A stretch of 64,000 nucleotides of DNA from Halanaerobiales bacterium (GCA_029981855.1 JARRCS010000010.1:1-64000), one strand, 5' to 3'. Shown: positions 34,332 through 43,581, counted from the stretch's first letter. Numbers and translations are program-made. Notes: generated by a model not told the origin, from the sequence alone.

Positions 34332-35395
34332 TACATTCCCTCTCCTTTCATCGGCCTATTCGCTTTAAACCGGCTAAGAAAGCGGAAAAATCCCTTCCAG
34401 GTAAATTCAATCTCACCCATAAGCCCGTTCTGTTTGAATAAGATTACGACTAAAAGTAGAAGTGAAAAGGTTACCATCCTTAACCCGGGTACTTCAGGAA
34501 TAGAGAGGGGTCCAAGACTAAATCCTTCCTCGATCGGCCTTAAATATTCAAGGCAGAAATTAAAGAGGAAAGCAGCAATAACGGTTCCGGTTATACTACC
34601 CAGACCACCGATAACTACTACAATCAGGACATTAAAGGTCATAATAAACATAAAGGCCCTGGGGTCAATTGTCGTTAGCAAACTTGCCAGTAATCCGCCG
34701 CCGATACCGGCAAAAAAGGCACTGATTGTAAAGGACATAACCTTGTGGTAAGTTAGATTAACTCCGATGGCCTCTGCTGCTATCTCATTTTCCCTGATAG
34801 CCATCAGGGCCCGGCCATAACTGCTGGAGATAAGCCTTTTAACGATAAATACTGTCAAAACGGCAAATCCCATCGTCCACCAGAGATTTGTATACTGGGG
34901 AATACCCTTTAATCCCAAGGCCCCATTGGTTACCTGGGGTATATTATTGGCAATTACCCTGACGATCTCGGCAAAGCCGAGGGTGGCTATCCCGAGATAA
35001 TCCCCCTTTAACCTTAATACAGGTAATCCGATTAAGATAGCAAGGATAGCTGCAAAAAGACCGCCTAAAAGTAGGGCAACGATAAAAGGTAATTGTAATA
35101 CATTTAAAGGCCAGATTAAAGGCTCAATGATAAAGGTCATCTCCTTATACATCGGAGGCATGATCAATAAAGCGGTTGTATAGGCACCGATAGCCATAAA
35201 TCCCGCATGACCTAGCGAGAACTGGCCGGTAAAACCGAAGATTAAATTCAGGCTGACACCAAGGGTTGCATAGATAGCACCAAGATTCAATATCCTCAAT
35301 TTATAATTATCTAAATAGTTCTGAGCAAGATAGGTTAAAATCGCCAGTACAATAAGTGCAACAAATGACAATAACTGTTCTTTTTTCCTGGTCAT
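34331..35395 (-). CDS. livM: Branched-chain amino-acid ABC permease LivM
   Basis: 354 aa, about nine membrane helices. Family stretches LGVSLNLIFGFTGQFSLGHA (here GVSLNLIFGFTGQFSLGHAG) and GDYLGIATLGFAEIVRV are present, with the GLGSITGTVIGAF-like GGLGSITGTVI near the C-terminus. Partner of LivH in the importer. Confidence 0.94.
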   Translation of the reverse strand: MTRKKEQLLSFVALIVLAILTYLAQNYLDNYKLRILNLGAIYATLGVSLNLIFGFTGQFSLGHAGFMAIGAYTTALLIMPPMYKEMTFIIEPLIWPLNVLQLPFIVALLLGGLFAAILAILIGLPVLRLKGDYLGIATLGFAEIVRVIANNIPQVTNGALGLKGIPQYTNLWWTMGFAVLTVFIVKRLISSSYGRALMAIRENEIAAEAIGVNLTYHKVMSFTISAFFAGIGGGLLASLLTTIDPRAFMFIMTFNVLIVVVIGGLGSITGTVIAAFLFNFCLEYLRPIEEGFSLGPLSIPEVPGLRMVTFSLLLLVVILFKQNGLMGEIEFTWKGFFRFLSRFKANRPMKGEGM

Positions 35396-35398
35396 AGC

Positions 35399-36292
35399 TT
35401 ACACCTTCTCCTGGACATTTTTACCTAAAAGTCCATCCGGTTTGAATAGCAGGATCAAAATTAGGATCAGAAAGGCAAAGGCATCCCGGTATCCAGATAA
35501 TTCGGGCATAAAACCAACCAGCATAATTTCGGTTAACCCCAGAATAAAACCACCTAACATTGCACCGGGTATATTTCCGATACCACCAACAACAGCAGCT
35601 ATAAAAGCCTTTAAACCGGGGATTATACCCATAAAGGGAAAGATCTGAGGGTATTTCAGGGCCCAAAGAACACCACCAACCGCCGCCAGTGCTGACCCGA
35701 TACCGAAGGTTATTGATATGGTTTTATTAACATCAATAGCCATCAACTTAGATGTTTCGACATCTACCGAAATCGCCCGCATAGCTAGGCCCGTTTTAGT
35801 TTTATAGACGATATAAAGAAGAGCCATCAGAAATATGATGGAGATAATAAATGAGACAATATTAATTGTTGATATTCTGATATCTTTAAAAATAAGCATC
35901 GTATCGAACAATTCCGGCCTGGCAAAGGATTTCGGAATTCCGCTAAAGACAACAACCCCGGCATTTTCCAGAAAAAAGGAAACACCGATAGCTGAGATCA
36001 GCAGGGAGATTTTAGGGGCTTTTCTTAAGGGCCGGTAGGCTATTCTTTCGGTTAGCATTCCGGTAAAGGCGGTCAAGATAATGGCAATAATAAAAGAAAG
36101 CCACCAGGGTAAACTAAAAATCAAAATTCCGTAAAAGACAAAATAGGTGCTCAGCATAAAAATGTCCCCATGGGCAAAGTTGATTAATCTTAAGATACCA
36201 TAGACCATGGTATAACCTATAGCAATCAGTGCATATAGACTCCCAAGAGATAGTCCATTGGCAATATTCTGCAGAAATATACTTAATGACAT
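35399..36292 (-). CDS. livH: Branched-chain amino-acid ABC permease LivH
   Basis: 297 aa, about eight helices. LivH marks: NGLSLGSLYALIAIGYTMVYG (N-terminus, shortened here to NGLSLGSLYALIAIGYTMV), LINFAHGDIFML and GGIGNIPGAMLGG. Three bases before livM. A large hairpin separates it from livJ. Confidence 0.94.
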   Translation of the reverse strand: MSLSIFLQNIANGLSLGSLYALIAIGYTMVYGILRLINFAHGDIFMLSTYFVFYGILIFSLPWWLSFIIAIILTAFTGMLTERIAYRPLRKAPKISLLISAIGVSFFLENAGVVVFSGIPKSFARPELFDTMLIFKDIRISTINIVSFIISIIFLMALLYIVYKTKTGLAMRAISVDVETSKLMAIDVNKTISITFGIGSALAAVGGVLWALKYPQIFPFMGIIPGLKAFIAAVVGGIGNIPGAMLGGFILGLTEIMLVGFMPELSGYRDAFAFLILILILLFKPDGLLGKNVQEKV

Positions 36293-36315
36293 CGATCAGC
36301 CTCCTTTAATAGATA

Positions 36316-36347
36316 GAGAGACAGAGCTTAAGTTAGCTCTATCTCTC
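36316..36347 (-). repeat. livJ-livH intergenic hairpin
   Basis: GAGAGACAGAGCT pairs with AGCTCTATCTCTC (one wobble) across a 6-nt loop, with no T-run. Such hairpins between a binding-protein gene and its permease genes usually protect the 5' mRNA segment and help raise binding-protein yield. Confidence 0.7.
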
Positions 36348-36428
36348 CAAAACTTAAGGATATTTGTTCCTTGTAAAGTACAGAATTATTTACTATAAAT
36401 ATTTCTCCAAGCAGAGCAAATAACAGAA

Positions 36429-37553
36429 TTATGGATTAATTGTTGCTTCATAATGGAAGGCACCATCTTTAACCTTCAGGACAACTGCCGGTCTGATAGC
36501 ATCACCATTTTCATCGATAGTAATCGTTCCAGCGGCACCAACAAACCCTTCGGTAGCGGCTAAGGCATCCCTGATAGCATTGGGATCGGTTGAGCCGGCT
36601 CTCTCGATGGCATCAAGTAACAGGTTATAGGCATCATAGGTCATAACAGAAACAGCATTGGGATTCTCGCCATATTTTTCCTTAAAGGATTTAACAAAGT
36701 TAATCGATATCTCGGTAGTAGCAGGTGCTTCCGGATGATAGAAACTGGTGGCAACTACGCCTTCAGCATGTTCTTTGGCAATTTCCAGTAATTTCGGGTT
36801 ATCAAGGGTATCTCCACCCATATAGGCGCCTTTAAAACCTAATTCCCTTCCCTGGATAGCGATTAAGGCTACATCACCAAAATAACCCGGGAAGAAGAGG
36901 ACTTCAGCACCTGAGTTAATAATCTCGGTCATCTGGGCAGAGAAGTCCTGGTCACCGGTCTGATACTTGAGGTTGGTTACTATTTCACCACCCAGTTTCT
37001 CAAAGGTTTTCTTAAAGAAGTTAGCCAGACCAACTGAGTAGTCCTGAGCCACATCGACTAAAAGAGCAGCCTTCCTTAGTCCCAGGTTGTTATAAGCATA
37101 TTTAGCAACCGCTGAACCCTGGAAGGGGTCGATGAAACAGGCCCGGAAGACATAGTCCTTACCCATAGTAACTAGCGGGTTGGTTGCTGTGGCGGTAAGC
37201 ATAGGAATACCGGCCTTATCTGCAACCTCACCACCGGGAATAGAAAGACCGCTACTGTAGCTTCCTAAAATAGCTACTACTTTATGATTATTGATCAGTC
37301 TTTCTACTGCATTTGCTGCTTCGACTTTATCACTCTTATTATCTACGACGATTAATTCTACTTTCTTTCCTAATACAGTGGGATTATGTTCCTGGGCCAG
37401 CTTATAACCCATCATACTCAGTTCCCCACCAACAGCAAAAGGACCGGTCATTGGTTCAAATACACCAATCTTAATTACATCCTCAGCCATTACTACACTA
37501 CTCGCAACTAACAGCAAACTAAAAACAACTAAAAATAAAAATCTGTTCTTCAT
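36429..37553 (-). CDS. livJ: Branched-chain amino-acid ABC transporter substrate-binding protein
   Basis: 374 aa. Signal peptide (KNRFLFLVVFSLLLVASSVVMAE) of Sec type without lipobox Cys, which suits a diderm with a periplasm. Mature type I periplasmic fold: IKIGVFEPMTGPFAVGG, VVDNKSDKVEAANAV, ILGSYSSGLSIPGG. First gene of the Liv operon; leucine-type ligands are likely, but other amides are handled by relatives. Confidence 0.92.
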   Translation of the reverse strand: MKNRFLFLVVFSLLLVASSVVMAEDVIKIGVFEPMTGPFAVGGELSMMGYKLAQEHNPTVLGKKVELIVVDNKSDKVEAANAVERLINNHKVVAILGSYSSGLSIPGGEVADKAGIPMLTATATNPLVTMGKDYVFRACFIDPFQGSAVAKYAYNNLGLRKAALLVDVAQDYSVGLANFFKKTFEKLGGEIVTNLKYQTGDQDFSAQMTEIINSGAEVLFFPGYFGDVALIAIQGRELGFKGAYMGGDTLDNPKLLEIAKEHAEGVVATSFYHPEAPATTEISINFVKSFKEKYGENPNAVSVMTYDAYNLLLDAIERAGSTDPNAIRDALAATEGFVGAAGTITIDENGDAIRPAVVLKVKDGAFHYEATINP

Positions 37554-37739
37554 ACTCTCTCCTCCTTAAAATGAATTCTTATAATAGAATATATTCAACA
37601 CATTTTAGAATTATCCTGCAAGAAAAATATATAAATTCACTTAAATTAACATTTTAAAATTTAAACATTTCAACTTGTATTATATTTGCTCATTGCTTTG
37701 TCACCACCTTAAAGTGAATCGAATGTTATACTCATGTAA

Positions 37740-37768
37740 ATTATAGCATATTACTTGTTAAAAATCAA
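37740..37768 (-). promoter_or_regulatory. Promoter and leader of the Liv operon
   Basis: Minus-strand TTGATT, 17-bp spacer, TATAAT. The leader (about 37554-37733) contains a ribosome site AAGGTGGTGA followed by a seven-codon ORF (MSKYNTS). Complementary ATTCACTT/AAGTGAAT segments flank that ORF and could refold the leader. The rest of the 329-bp gap holds no gene. Confidence 0.7.
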
Positions 37769-37828
37769 GAATAATATTATAAATATTACATAAACACAAC
37801 ATAATGTAGCTGAAGGAGGGTGCCGAGA

Positions 37829-37855
37829 ATAAATAAAGCCTCCAAAAAGGAGGCT
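37829..37855 (-). terminator. Terminator of the ktr operon
   Basis: Minus-strand AGCCTCC-TTTTT-GGAGGCT followed by TTATTTATT, 28 bases after the ktrA-like stop. Confidence 0.82.
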
Positions 37856-37882
37856 AAAATAATTCTAAAATGATGCATATAT

Positions 37883-38530
37883 TTAAAACTGTTTCACCTT
37901 ATCTAGGTCTTCATTTTTACCCATTACGATTAAAACATCCCCTTCCAGAATGCGATCATTTGCCCCCGGGGTAATATTTAGGTTCTTACCCCTTTTAATT
38001 GCCATTACATTAACACCAAATTTACTTCTCAGCTCCAGTTGAGCTAATGTTTTTCCGATCATATTCGGGGAGGTTATTATTTCAACAATGCTATAATCAG
38101 GAGCAAACTCGATATAATCTAATACATTAGAAGAGATTAAGTTATGGGCTATCCTTACCCCCATATCCCTTTCGGGATAAACTACCCGGTCTGCCCCGAC
38201 CTTACTTAAAACCTTCCCATGGAGGGCATCCTGGGCTTTAGCTACCACATAAGGAACCCCCAGTTCCTTCAAAATTAAAGTTGAAAGAATATTGGCATGG
38301 ATATTATCCCCTATGCTGACAACGGCTACATCAAAATTACGTACCCCGAGCGTTCTTAGGGCATCTTCATCGGTGGCATCTGCTTCTACCGCATGGGTCA
38401 CCTCATTGGCAATCATCTGAACCCGTTCTTCATTGGTATCAATAGCTAAGACATTATAATTATTCTCGGCCAGTGTTCTGGCTACACTTGAACCGAATCT
38501 ACCTAAACCAACTACAACAAACTGTTTCAT
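37883..38530 (-). CDS. ktrA: K+ uptake regulatory subunit KtrA/TrkA-like
   Basis: 215 aa from ATG 38530 after GAGGAGG. RCK N-domain with Rossmann motif VVGLGRFGSSVARTL and acidic ribose contact in LAIDTNEE, then an RCK C-domain (about 135-215, MIGKTLAQLELRSKFG ... VLIVMGKNEDLDKV). Binds ATP/ADP and c-di-AMP in relatives and gates KtrB-type channels. Immediately follows the second KtrB gene. Confidence 0.93.
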   Translation of the reverse strand: MKQFVVVGLGRFGSSVARTLAENNYNVLAIDTNEERVQMIANEVTHAVEADATDEDALRTLGVRNFDVAVVSIGDNIHANILSTLILKELGVPYVVAKAQDALHGKVLSKVGADRVVYPERDMGVRIAHNLISSNVLDYIEFAPDYSIVEIITSPNMIGKTLAQLELRSKFGVNVMAIKRGKNLNITPGANDRILEGDVLIVMGKNEDLDKVKQF

Positions 38531-38543
38531 AAGTAAATCCTCC

Positions 38544-39872
38544 TCACCCAATTAAGATATCCTCTTCCGGATAACGAATTCCCTTTCGTAATCTTTTGCC
38601 TAGAGCCAAAGCAATGGTAAAGGGTCCCACCCTGCCGATAAACATGGTGATAATAATAAAGATACGTCCGATGCTTGTTAGATTTGAGGTTATGCCGGTA
38701 GATAGACCGACGGTTCCAAAGGCAGAAAAGACCTCAAAGACAATCTGAATAAAGGCAAACTGCTCGGTAAAGGTTAAAACTAGGGTTACGGCCGCAATAA
38801 CAAGTAGTGAGATAACAACTACTGAAAGGGTCTTGAAAATATCCTTCTTTTTTAATCTTCGTCCAAAAACCTCAATATCCTCTTTTCCTAAAGCTATATT
38901 ATAAACAACAATCAGAAGAGTTCCGACTGTAGTTGTTTTAACTCCGCCCCCGGTTGAACCCGGTGAGGCCCCGGTAAACATAAGCAGGATGATTAAAAAG
39001 AGGGAAACATCTTTAAAATGTCCTATCGTAACCGTATTAAAACCGGCCGTCCTCGGGGTAACAGCCTGGAAGAAGGAGGCAAGTAATTTATCCTTTAGAC
39101 TTAAGTTCCCGATAGTAGCAGGGTTATCGTATTCCAGGATAAAGATAGCTACCGTTCCGAAAACAGTTATAAAAAGGGTAATAGTTAATACCAGCTTAGT
39201 ATGAAGAGACAATGACTTTAGATCCAGTTTGCGGTAGATTTCAGCAATAACGATAAAACCGAGCCCACCCAGAATAAAAAGGAAAGAAATAACCAGATTT
39301 ATGTAGGTTGAGCTGACAAAACTCCGCAGGCTATTACCGAAGAGATCGAACCCGGCATTATTAAAGGCTGAGATAGCGTGAAAAATAGAAAAATACCAGG
39401 CTCTGGCCGCAGGCATCAGATTCTTAAAATATTGATATAGTAAGATTGCCCCGATAAGTTCTAAAGAAAAGGTCAGCAGGATAATATACCTGGTTAAGCT
39501 GATGACCCCTGATAATTTATTATAATTAAGTTCTTCCATAATAATTAATCGCTCGCGCAAGGACATTTTCTTCCCGAAGATTAAAAATAACATAGTGGTA
39601 CTGGTCATAAAACCAAATCCACCGATCTGAACTAGCAGCATGATAATGGTTTGACCGAAGCGTGTCCAGTGCTCGGCTGTATTAACAACTATTAAGCCGG
39701 TTACGGCGGTAGCCGAGGTAGCTGTAAAAAGGGCATCCAGTAGGGTTGTTGATTTTCCGCTAATTGTTGCCACCGGTAATAATAAGAGCAGGGTTCCTGT
39801 TGTAATTACAATTAAATAACCCAGGACAAGAATCTGACCCGGGGATAGATCACTGATTTTAATGATTAACAC
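38544..39872 (-). CDS. KtrB/TrkH-type potassium channel subunit, copy 2
   Basis: 442 aa, four MPM repeats. Selectivity-filter-like loops: TSATAVTGLIVVNT, SAFNNAGFDLFG, TPRTAGFNTV and SAFGTVGLSTG, with the conserved Gly in each. The GTG start at 39872 lies inside a 12-bp inverted repeat that could hide its ribosome site. Close paralogue of the gene at 39957. Confidence 0.92.
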   Translation of the reverse strand: MLIIKISDLSPGQILVLGYLIVITTGTLLLLLPVATISGKSTTLLDALFTATSATAVTGLIVVNTAEHWTRFGQTIIMLLVQIGGFGFMTSTTMLFLIFGKKMSLRERLIIMEELNYNKLSGVISLTRYIILLTFSLELIGAILLYQYFKNLMPAARAWYFSIFHAISAFNNAGFDLFGNSLRSFVSSTYINLVISFLFILGGLGFIVIAEIYRKLDLKSLSLHTKLVLTITLFITVFGTVAIFILEYDNPATIGNLSLKDKLLASFFQAVTPRTAGFNTVTIGHFKDVSLFLIILLMFTGASPGSTGGGVKTTTVGTLLIVVYNIALGKEDIEVFGRRLKKKDIFKTLSVVVISLLVIAAVTLVLTFTEQFAFIQIVFEVFSAFGTVGLSTGITSNLTSIGRIFIIITMFIGRVGPFTIALALGKRLRKGIRYPEEDILIG

Positions 39873-39944
39873 CCCATTTTGACTTCCGTTCCCTTATTAT
39901 TTATTATGACCAAAGGCCGATTTGTTCTATTCCAAAATGGGGTG
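39870..39944. repeat. 12-bp inverted repeat around start of second ktrB
   Basis: CACCCCATTTTG (39870-39881) and CAAAATGGGGTG (39933-39944) are exact reverse complements 51 bp apart; the first copy covers the GTG start and G-rich ribosome site of the downstream ktrB copy. Confidence 0.7.
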
Positions 39945-39956
39945 TAAAATATAATC

Positions 39957-41297
39957 TTAACCAACCATAATTTTTTCCTTTGGATAGTGGTAAACACCAT
40001 TATATTTACGTTCGGCAAAGGCCAGGGCCAGTGTTAACGGTCCTACCCTGCCTGCAAACATGGTTATGGTAAGCAGTATCCGCCCGAAAGATGAGAGATT
40101 AGGGGTAACCCCGGTAGAAAGCCCGACCGTCCCAAAGGCAGAAACTGTCTCAAAGAAAACCGGGAGAAAGTCCATATCTTCACTAACTGTCAGTACGATG
40201 GTTACTAACACAACTAATCCCAGAGCCAACATGGTAATCGATAGAGCCTTAAAGACAACTTCCTTTTCCAGCTGGCGTTTAAAGATTTCTATATCCTCTT
40301 TACCGGTTACCAGACTCCAGACGGTAATGAGCAGCACCCCGAAGGTAGTGGTTTTAATACCGCCACCTGTGGAACCGGGTGAGGCTCCGATAAACATCAG
40401 GACAATAACCAGAAACAGGGTTGAGCTGTGCAATTCACCAGTTGGGATAGTATTGAAACCGGCAGTCCTGGTTGTAACCGATAGAAATAGTGAGGATAAC
40501 AACTTTTCTCCGAAGGGTAGTTTACCCAAGGTTGCCTCATTGGTATATTCCAATCCCAGAATACTGAAGAAGCCAAATAAAATCAGAATTAAAGTAATAG
40601 TTAAAACGATCTTGGTCTGCAGGCTTACTTTTTTAATATCACGGGTATTATAGAGCTGAACCAGGACAGCAAACCCCAGTCCCCCCAGGATAATTAGGAC
40701 CATCATTACCAGATTCATAACTATATCTCCGGTAAAACCTTCCAGACTGTTACCGAAGAGATCGAACCCGGCATTATTAAAGGCTGAGACAGCATGAAAA
40801 ACTGCAAAATAGATAGCCTTAAAAAAGGGATAATCCCTGATTAGTCTCAAGAAAAGTATCAAAGCACCGGTTCCTTCAATTACCAGAGTAAAAGCCAGTA
40901 CAGATCTAACCAGACGTACCAGACCGGAGATCTTAAACTGGTTAAGATCCTCCTGCAGGATTAACCTCTCTTTCAAAGTGATCTTTTTTCCGATTACAAA
41001 AGCAATCAGGGTTGACATAGTCATAATACCGAGGCCGCCGATCTGAATTAATACCATAATAACTAACTGACCAAAGAACGTAAAGGCGGTACCGGTATTA
41101 ACCACAATCAAACCCGTAACACAGGTTGCAGAAGTAGCCGTAAATAAAGCAGCAATAAAACCAAGACCGGAGTTATCTATTGTTGCTGCCGGTAACATTA
41201 ATAAAATTGTACCGATGATAATGACGGTAAAATAACCCAGAGCCAATATCTGAGCAGGAGTAAATTCATTTTTCGGTATTGGGTTTGATGGCAGCAT
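39957..41297 (-). CDS. ktrB: KtrB/TrkH-type potassium channel subunit, copy 1
   Basis: 446 aa. Four pore loops TSATCVTGLIVVNTG, SAFNNAGFDLFG, TTRTAGFNTIPTG and SAFGTVGLSTG. First gene of ktrB-ktrB-ktrA. Start ATG 41297 after GGGGAG, with its own promoter. Salt-adapted anaerobes often carry several K+ systems; two channels next to one regulator may give two affinities or ion preferences. Confidence 0.93.
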   Translation of the reverse strand: MLPSNPIPKNEFTPAQILALGYFTVIIIGTILLMLPAATIDNSGLGFIAALFTATSATCVTGLIVVNTGTAFTFFGQLVIMVLIQIGGLGIMTMSTLIAFVIGKKITLKERLILQEDLNQFKISGLVRLVRSVLAFTLVIEGTGALILFLRLIRDYPFFKAIYFAVFHAVSAFNNAGFDLFGNSLEGFTGDIVMNLVMMVLIILGGLGFAVLVQLYNTRDIKKVSLQTKIVLTITLILILFGFFSILGLEYTNEATLGKLPFGEKLLSSLFLSVTTRTAGFNTIPTGELHSSTLFLVIVLMFIGASPGSTGGGIKTTTFGVLLITVWSLVTGKEDIEIFKRQLEKEVVFKALSITMLALGLVVLVTIVLTVSEDMDFLPVFFETVSAFGTVGLSTGVTPNLSSFGRILLTITMFAGRVGPLTLALAFAERKYNGVYHYPKEKIMVG

Positions 41298-41336
41298 AAA
41301 TTAAAACTCCCCTTTTGCGGAATCTTTATGATGATA

Positions 41337-41365
41337 ATTATATAACAATGCTCCGATAATGTAAA
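41337..41365 (-). promoter_or_regulatory. Promoter of the ktr operon
   Basis: Minus-strand TTTACA, 17-bp spacer, TATAAT, 40 bp before the first ktrB ATG. Confidence 0.82.
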
Positions 41366-41372
41366 GGAAAAG

Positions 41373-41397
41373 AAAAAACCGGGCCTTAATCCCGGTT
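41373..41397 (-). terminator. Terminator of the GT2-sulfotransferase gene
   Basis: Minus-strand AACCGGG-ATTAAGG-CCCGGTT followed by a run of T. Confidence 0.85.
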
Positions 41398-41500
41398 AAA
41401 TAAGGATATTATAGCGAAGCCAATTTGTTCTATCCTTAAATTATCATATTCTATCCGTTTATTTCACTTTTCTATATTCACGACTTTAGGATTTCGTTAT

Positions 41501-42898
41501 TCAATTTTCAAATTCTTTTGCTAATCTGTGAACTTCCTCATTTGGCAGGATAAAACTTACTGCCTTCTGCCTCTCTTCTTCACTTACATCAAGTTTTAAA
41601 AAATCAATTATTATATTTACCCATTTTTCCGGATCAGTTGTTACCTCTTCATAGTTAAGGGGCAATCTTGGTAGATCAGGGAACTTATCAAAAAATACTT
41701 TGATCCTTTTTTCATAGATCTCTTTCAACTCCAAACCTCTTTCAATTCGTATCTGGTTTCTCTTCTTTAAAGATTCAGCCACTGTCTGTGAATTACGGTA
41801 ACAGACTATAAAATATGGATTAATTAAGTAAGGTAAATATAATTCTATAGTTAAGCTGGTTCTGGGCTCCTTCCAACCCCAGATCTCTGGTTTATTATTT
41901 ACTAAATTTATTATCTTGTTCTGAAACTTATCTTTTTGTTTTAAAATAGTCTCTCTAGCGGGTGGAGAATCCCAGCTGCCCCCGGCTGCCTCCAAAATTT
42001 CAACATTTAAATTAATAAAATCCTGATCTTCAAAATGGCCTAAGGGGTTTGTTAATCCTTTTCCTAGTAGATTCTTACCCATATTAACACCTAGTTTAGA
42101 TAAAACTCCTGCGATCATAGATGTACCACTTCGATGCATACCTAAAACAACTACTGTTTTTGATATCGCATTGCTAATATTCCATTTCTTTTCATACTTT
42201 TCTTTATTCATAAGAAAAATTTGCCTCATATCTAGGTTATTACCTAAAATTGTCTGGCTGCCAAAATGATAAACAAAGGTATCCCCGGCGCAATATAGCT
42301 TAAACCCTTTATTTCTAGCCCGGCGGCAGAAATCATTATCCTCCCACATACCGTGAGTAAAACATTCGTCAAATAGGCCAATCCTCTCAATAACTTCCCT
42401 CTTTATTAACATACAGAAACCAACAATCTCCTTAACTTGAAACCATTTACCGGGATCAGGCTGATTAAACTTATTACTAAAATCCATTATTTTATCTAAA
42501 TTCCTGAAGTCTCCTTTTACCTCACCCTGTACTCCACCGGCATAGTTAGTCCTGGGCCCAACAATTCCTATCTCCGGCTGGCTTTTGATACATCTAAGTT
42601 GATTTTCCAACCAGTTGTTGGCAACGATAGTATCATTATTTAATAACAAAATATAATCACCATCAGCTGCCCTTATTCCCTGATTTATACCTTTACCAAA
42701 ACCCAGGTTAGTCTGATTAGTAATTAATTTAGCATTATCAATAGACTTAAGATATTCCACCGTACCATCTGTTGAACCATTGTCTACTAAAATTAGTTCA
42801 TAGGGAGACCGTGTCCAGGTTTTGATACTTTCGATACAAAGCTTTGTATATTTCAGTTGGTTATATGTCAAAATAATAATACTGGTTAATTCCTCCAA
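41501..42898 (-). CDS. GT2 glycosyltransferase fused to a sulfotransferase-like domain
   Basis: 465 aa, two domains. Residues 1-225 form a GT-A glycosyltransferase of family 2: SIIILTYNQLKYTKLCIESI, LVDNGSTDGT, LNNDT (DxD-like, 87-90) and WEDNDF (catalytic acid region). Residues about 245-465 resemble a sulfotransferase: the PAPS 5'-phosphosulfate loop GMHRSGTS (253-260), and GWKEPRTS plus YRNSQTVAESL as the likely 3'-phosphate part. It may add a sugar and sulfate it, or modify two sites. No signal peptide. Divergent from the CalY-like gene and probably part of the same surface locus. Confidence 0.85.
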   Translation of the reverse strand: MEELTSIIILTYNQLKYTKLCIESIKTWTRSPYELILVDNGSTDGTVEYLKSIDNAKLITNQTNLGFGKGINQGIRAADGDYILLLNNDTIVANNWLENQLRCIKSQPEIGIVGPRTNYAGGVQGEVKGDFRNLDKIMDFSNKFNQPDPGKWFQVKEIVGFCMLIKREVIERIGLFDECFTHGMWEDNDFCRRARNKGFKLYCAGDTFVYHFGSQTILGNNLDMRQIFLMNKEKYEKKWNISNAISKTVVVLGMHRSGTSMIAGVLSKLGVNMGKNLLGKGLTNPLGHFEDQDFINLNVEILEAAGGSWDSPPARETILKQKDKFQNKIINLVNNKPEIWGWKEPRTSLTIELYLPYLINPYFIVCYRNSQTVAESLKKRNQIRIERGLELKEIYEKRIKVFFDKFPDLPRLPLNYEEVTTDPEKWVNIIIDFLKLDVSEEERQKAVSFILPNEEVHRLAKEFEN

Positions 42899-43128
42899 TT
42901 TTATTCACCTCTTTTTTTAAAATGTAGTAAAACTTATATAATCTATATCGACAAGAATTTCAACTATTTACTCATAAACATTTTATGTAAATATTTTTAC
43001 ATTGTGTTTAAAAATCTAAGCACATTTTACCATTATAGCTAATATTATATAATAACTAGTTATCTTCAATAGCTAGTTGCTAAAAATTTTATTATAATAA
43101 AGAGGATAACCAGAAGGGGGGAATATAA

Positions 43129-43581
43129 ATGGCTTTCACTGCCCAAACGAGTGTTACTACAAACTCAACCACCAATGCTTCGGTAGGTATTGAAGTATCT
43201 CCGTCTTCTGCCATTATTACTGCAACTAATCTTCTTCCTGGAAGTACTTCTTCAGGTACAACCAATGTTTCTAATACAGGTAGTGTAGATGAATATTATT
43301 TTATTTCTGCAGACTGGTCTGCCAATAGTTTCAGTAATAGTTTAACTACAATACTTGCCAATACTCTCAATGTTAGTGTAACAGCAGGTAGTCCAGGAAC
43401 CAGTTTATATACTGGCACCTTAGCGGGATTAATTGATAAACCTGCCAGTCCAGGAAGGGCATTAACACAAGCTACAGGGAATGAAGATGTACAGTTCACT
43501 ATTGCTTTGCCATCAACAGCAGGTACTCTTGTTAATGCCTTAGATTTAAATGTTGATTTTGTCTTTGTTGCATCATCGTAA
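43129..43581 (+). CDS. CalY/TasA-like fibre protein lacking a signal peptide
   Basis: 150 aa, rich in Ser, Thr, Ala and Asn with no Cys. Starts MAFTAQTSVTT without signal peptide, after the strong site AAGGGGGGAAT. The body matches the camelysin/TasA pattern: TNLLPGSTSSGTTNVSNTG (the LxPGD..NxG strand pair), LYTGTLAGLID, then FTIALPSTAG and a terminal VDFVFVA strand. Classical members are SipW-processed extracellular fibres. This one appears cytosolic, so it may assemble in the mother cell or be exported otherwise. Ser/Thr richness and adjoining glycosyltransferases suggest it is glycosylated. It ends before a strong terminator. Confidence 0.65.
   Translation: MAFTAQTSVTTNSTTNASVGIEVSPSSAIITATNLLPGSTSSGTTNVSNTGSVDEYYFISADWSANSFSNSLTTILANTLNVSVTAGSPGTSLYTGTLAGLIDKPASPGRALTQATGNEDVQFTIALPSTAGTLVNALDLNVDFVFVASS

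Noticed and set aside
40060-40653. Long plus-strand ORF opposite ktrB
   Set aside because: It is the antisense shadow of a strongly conserved channel gene and has no ribosome site or family resemblance.
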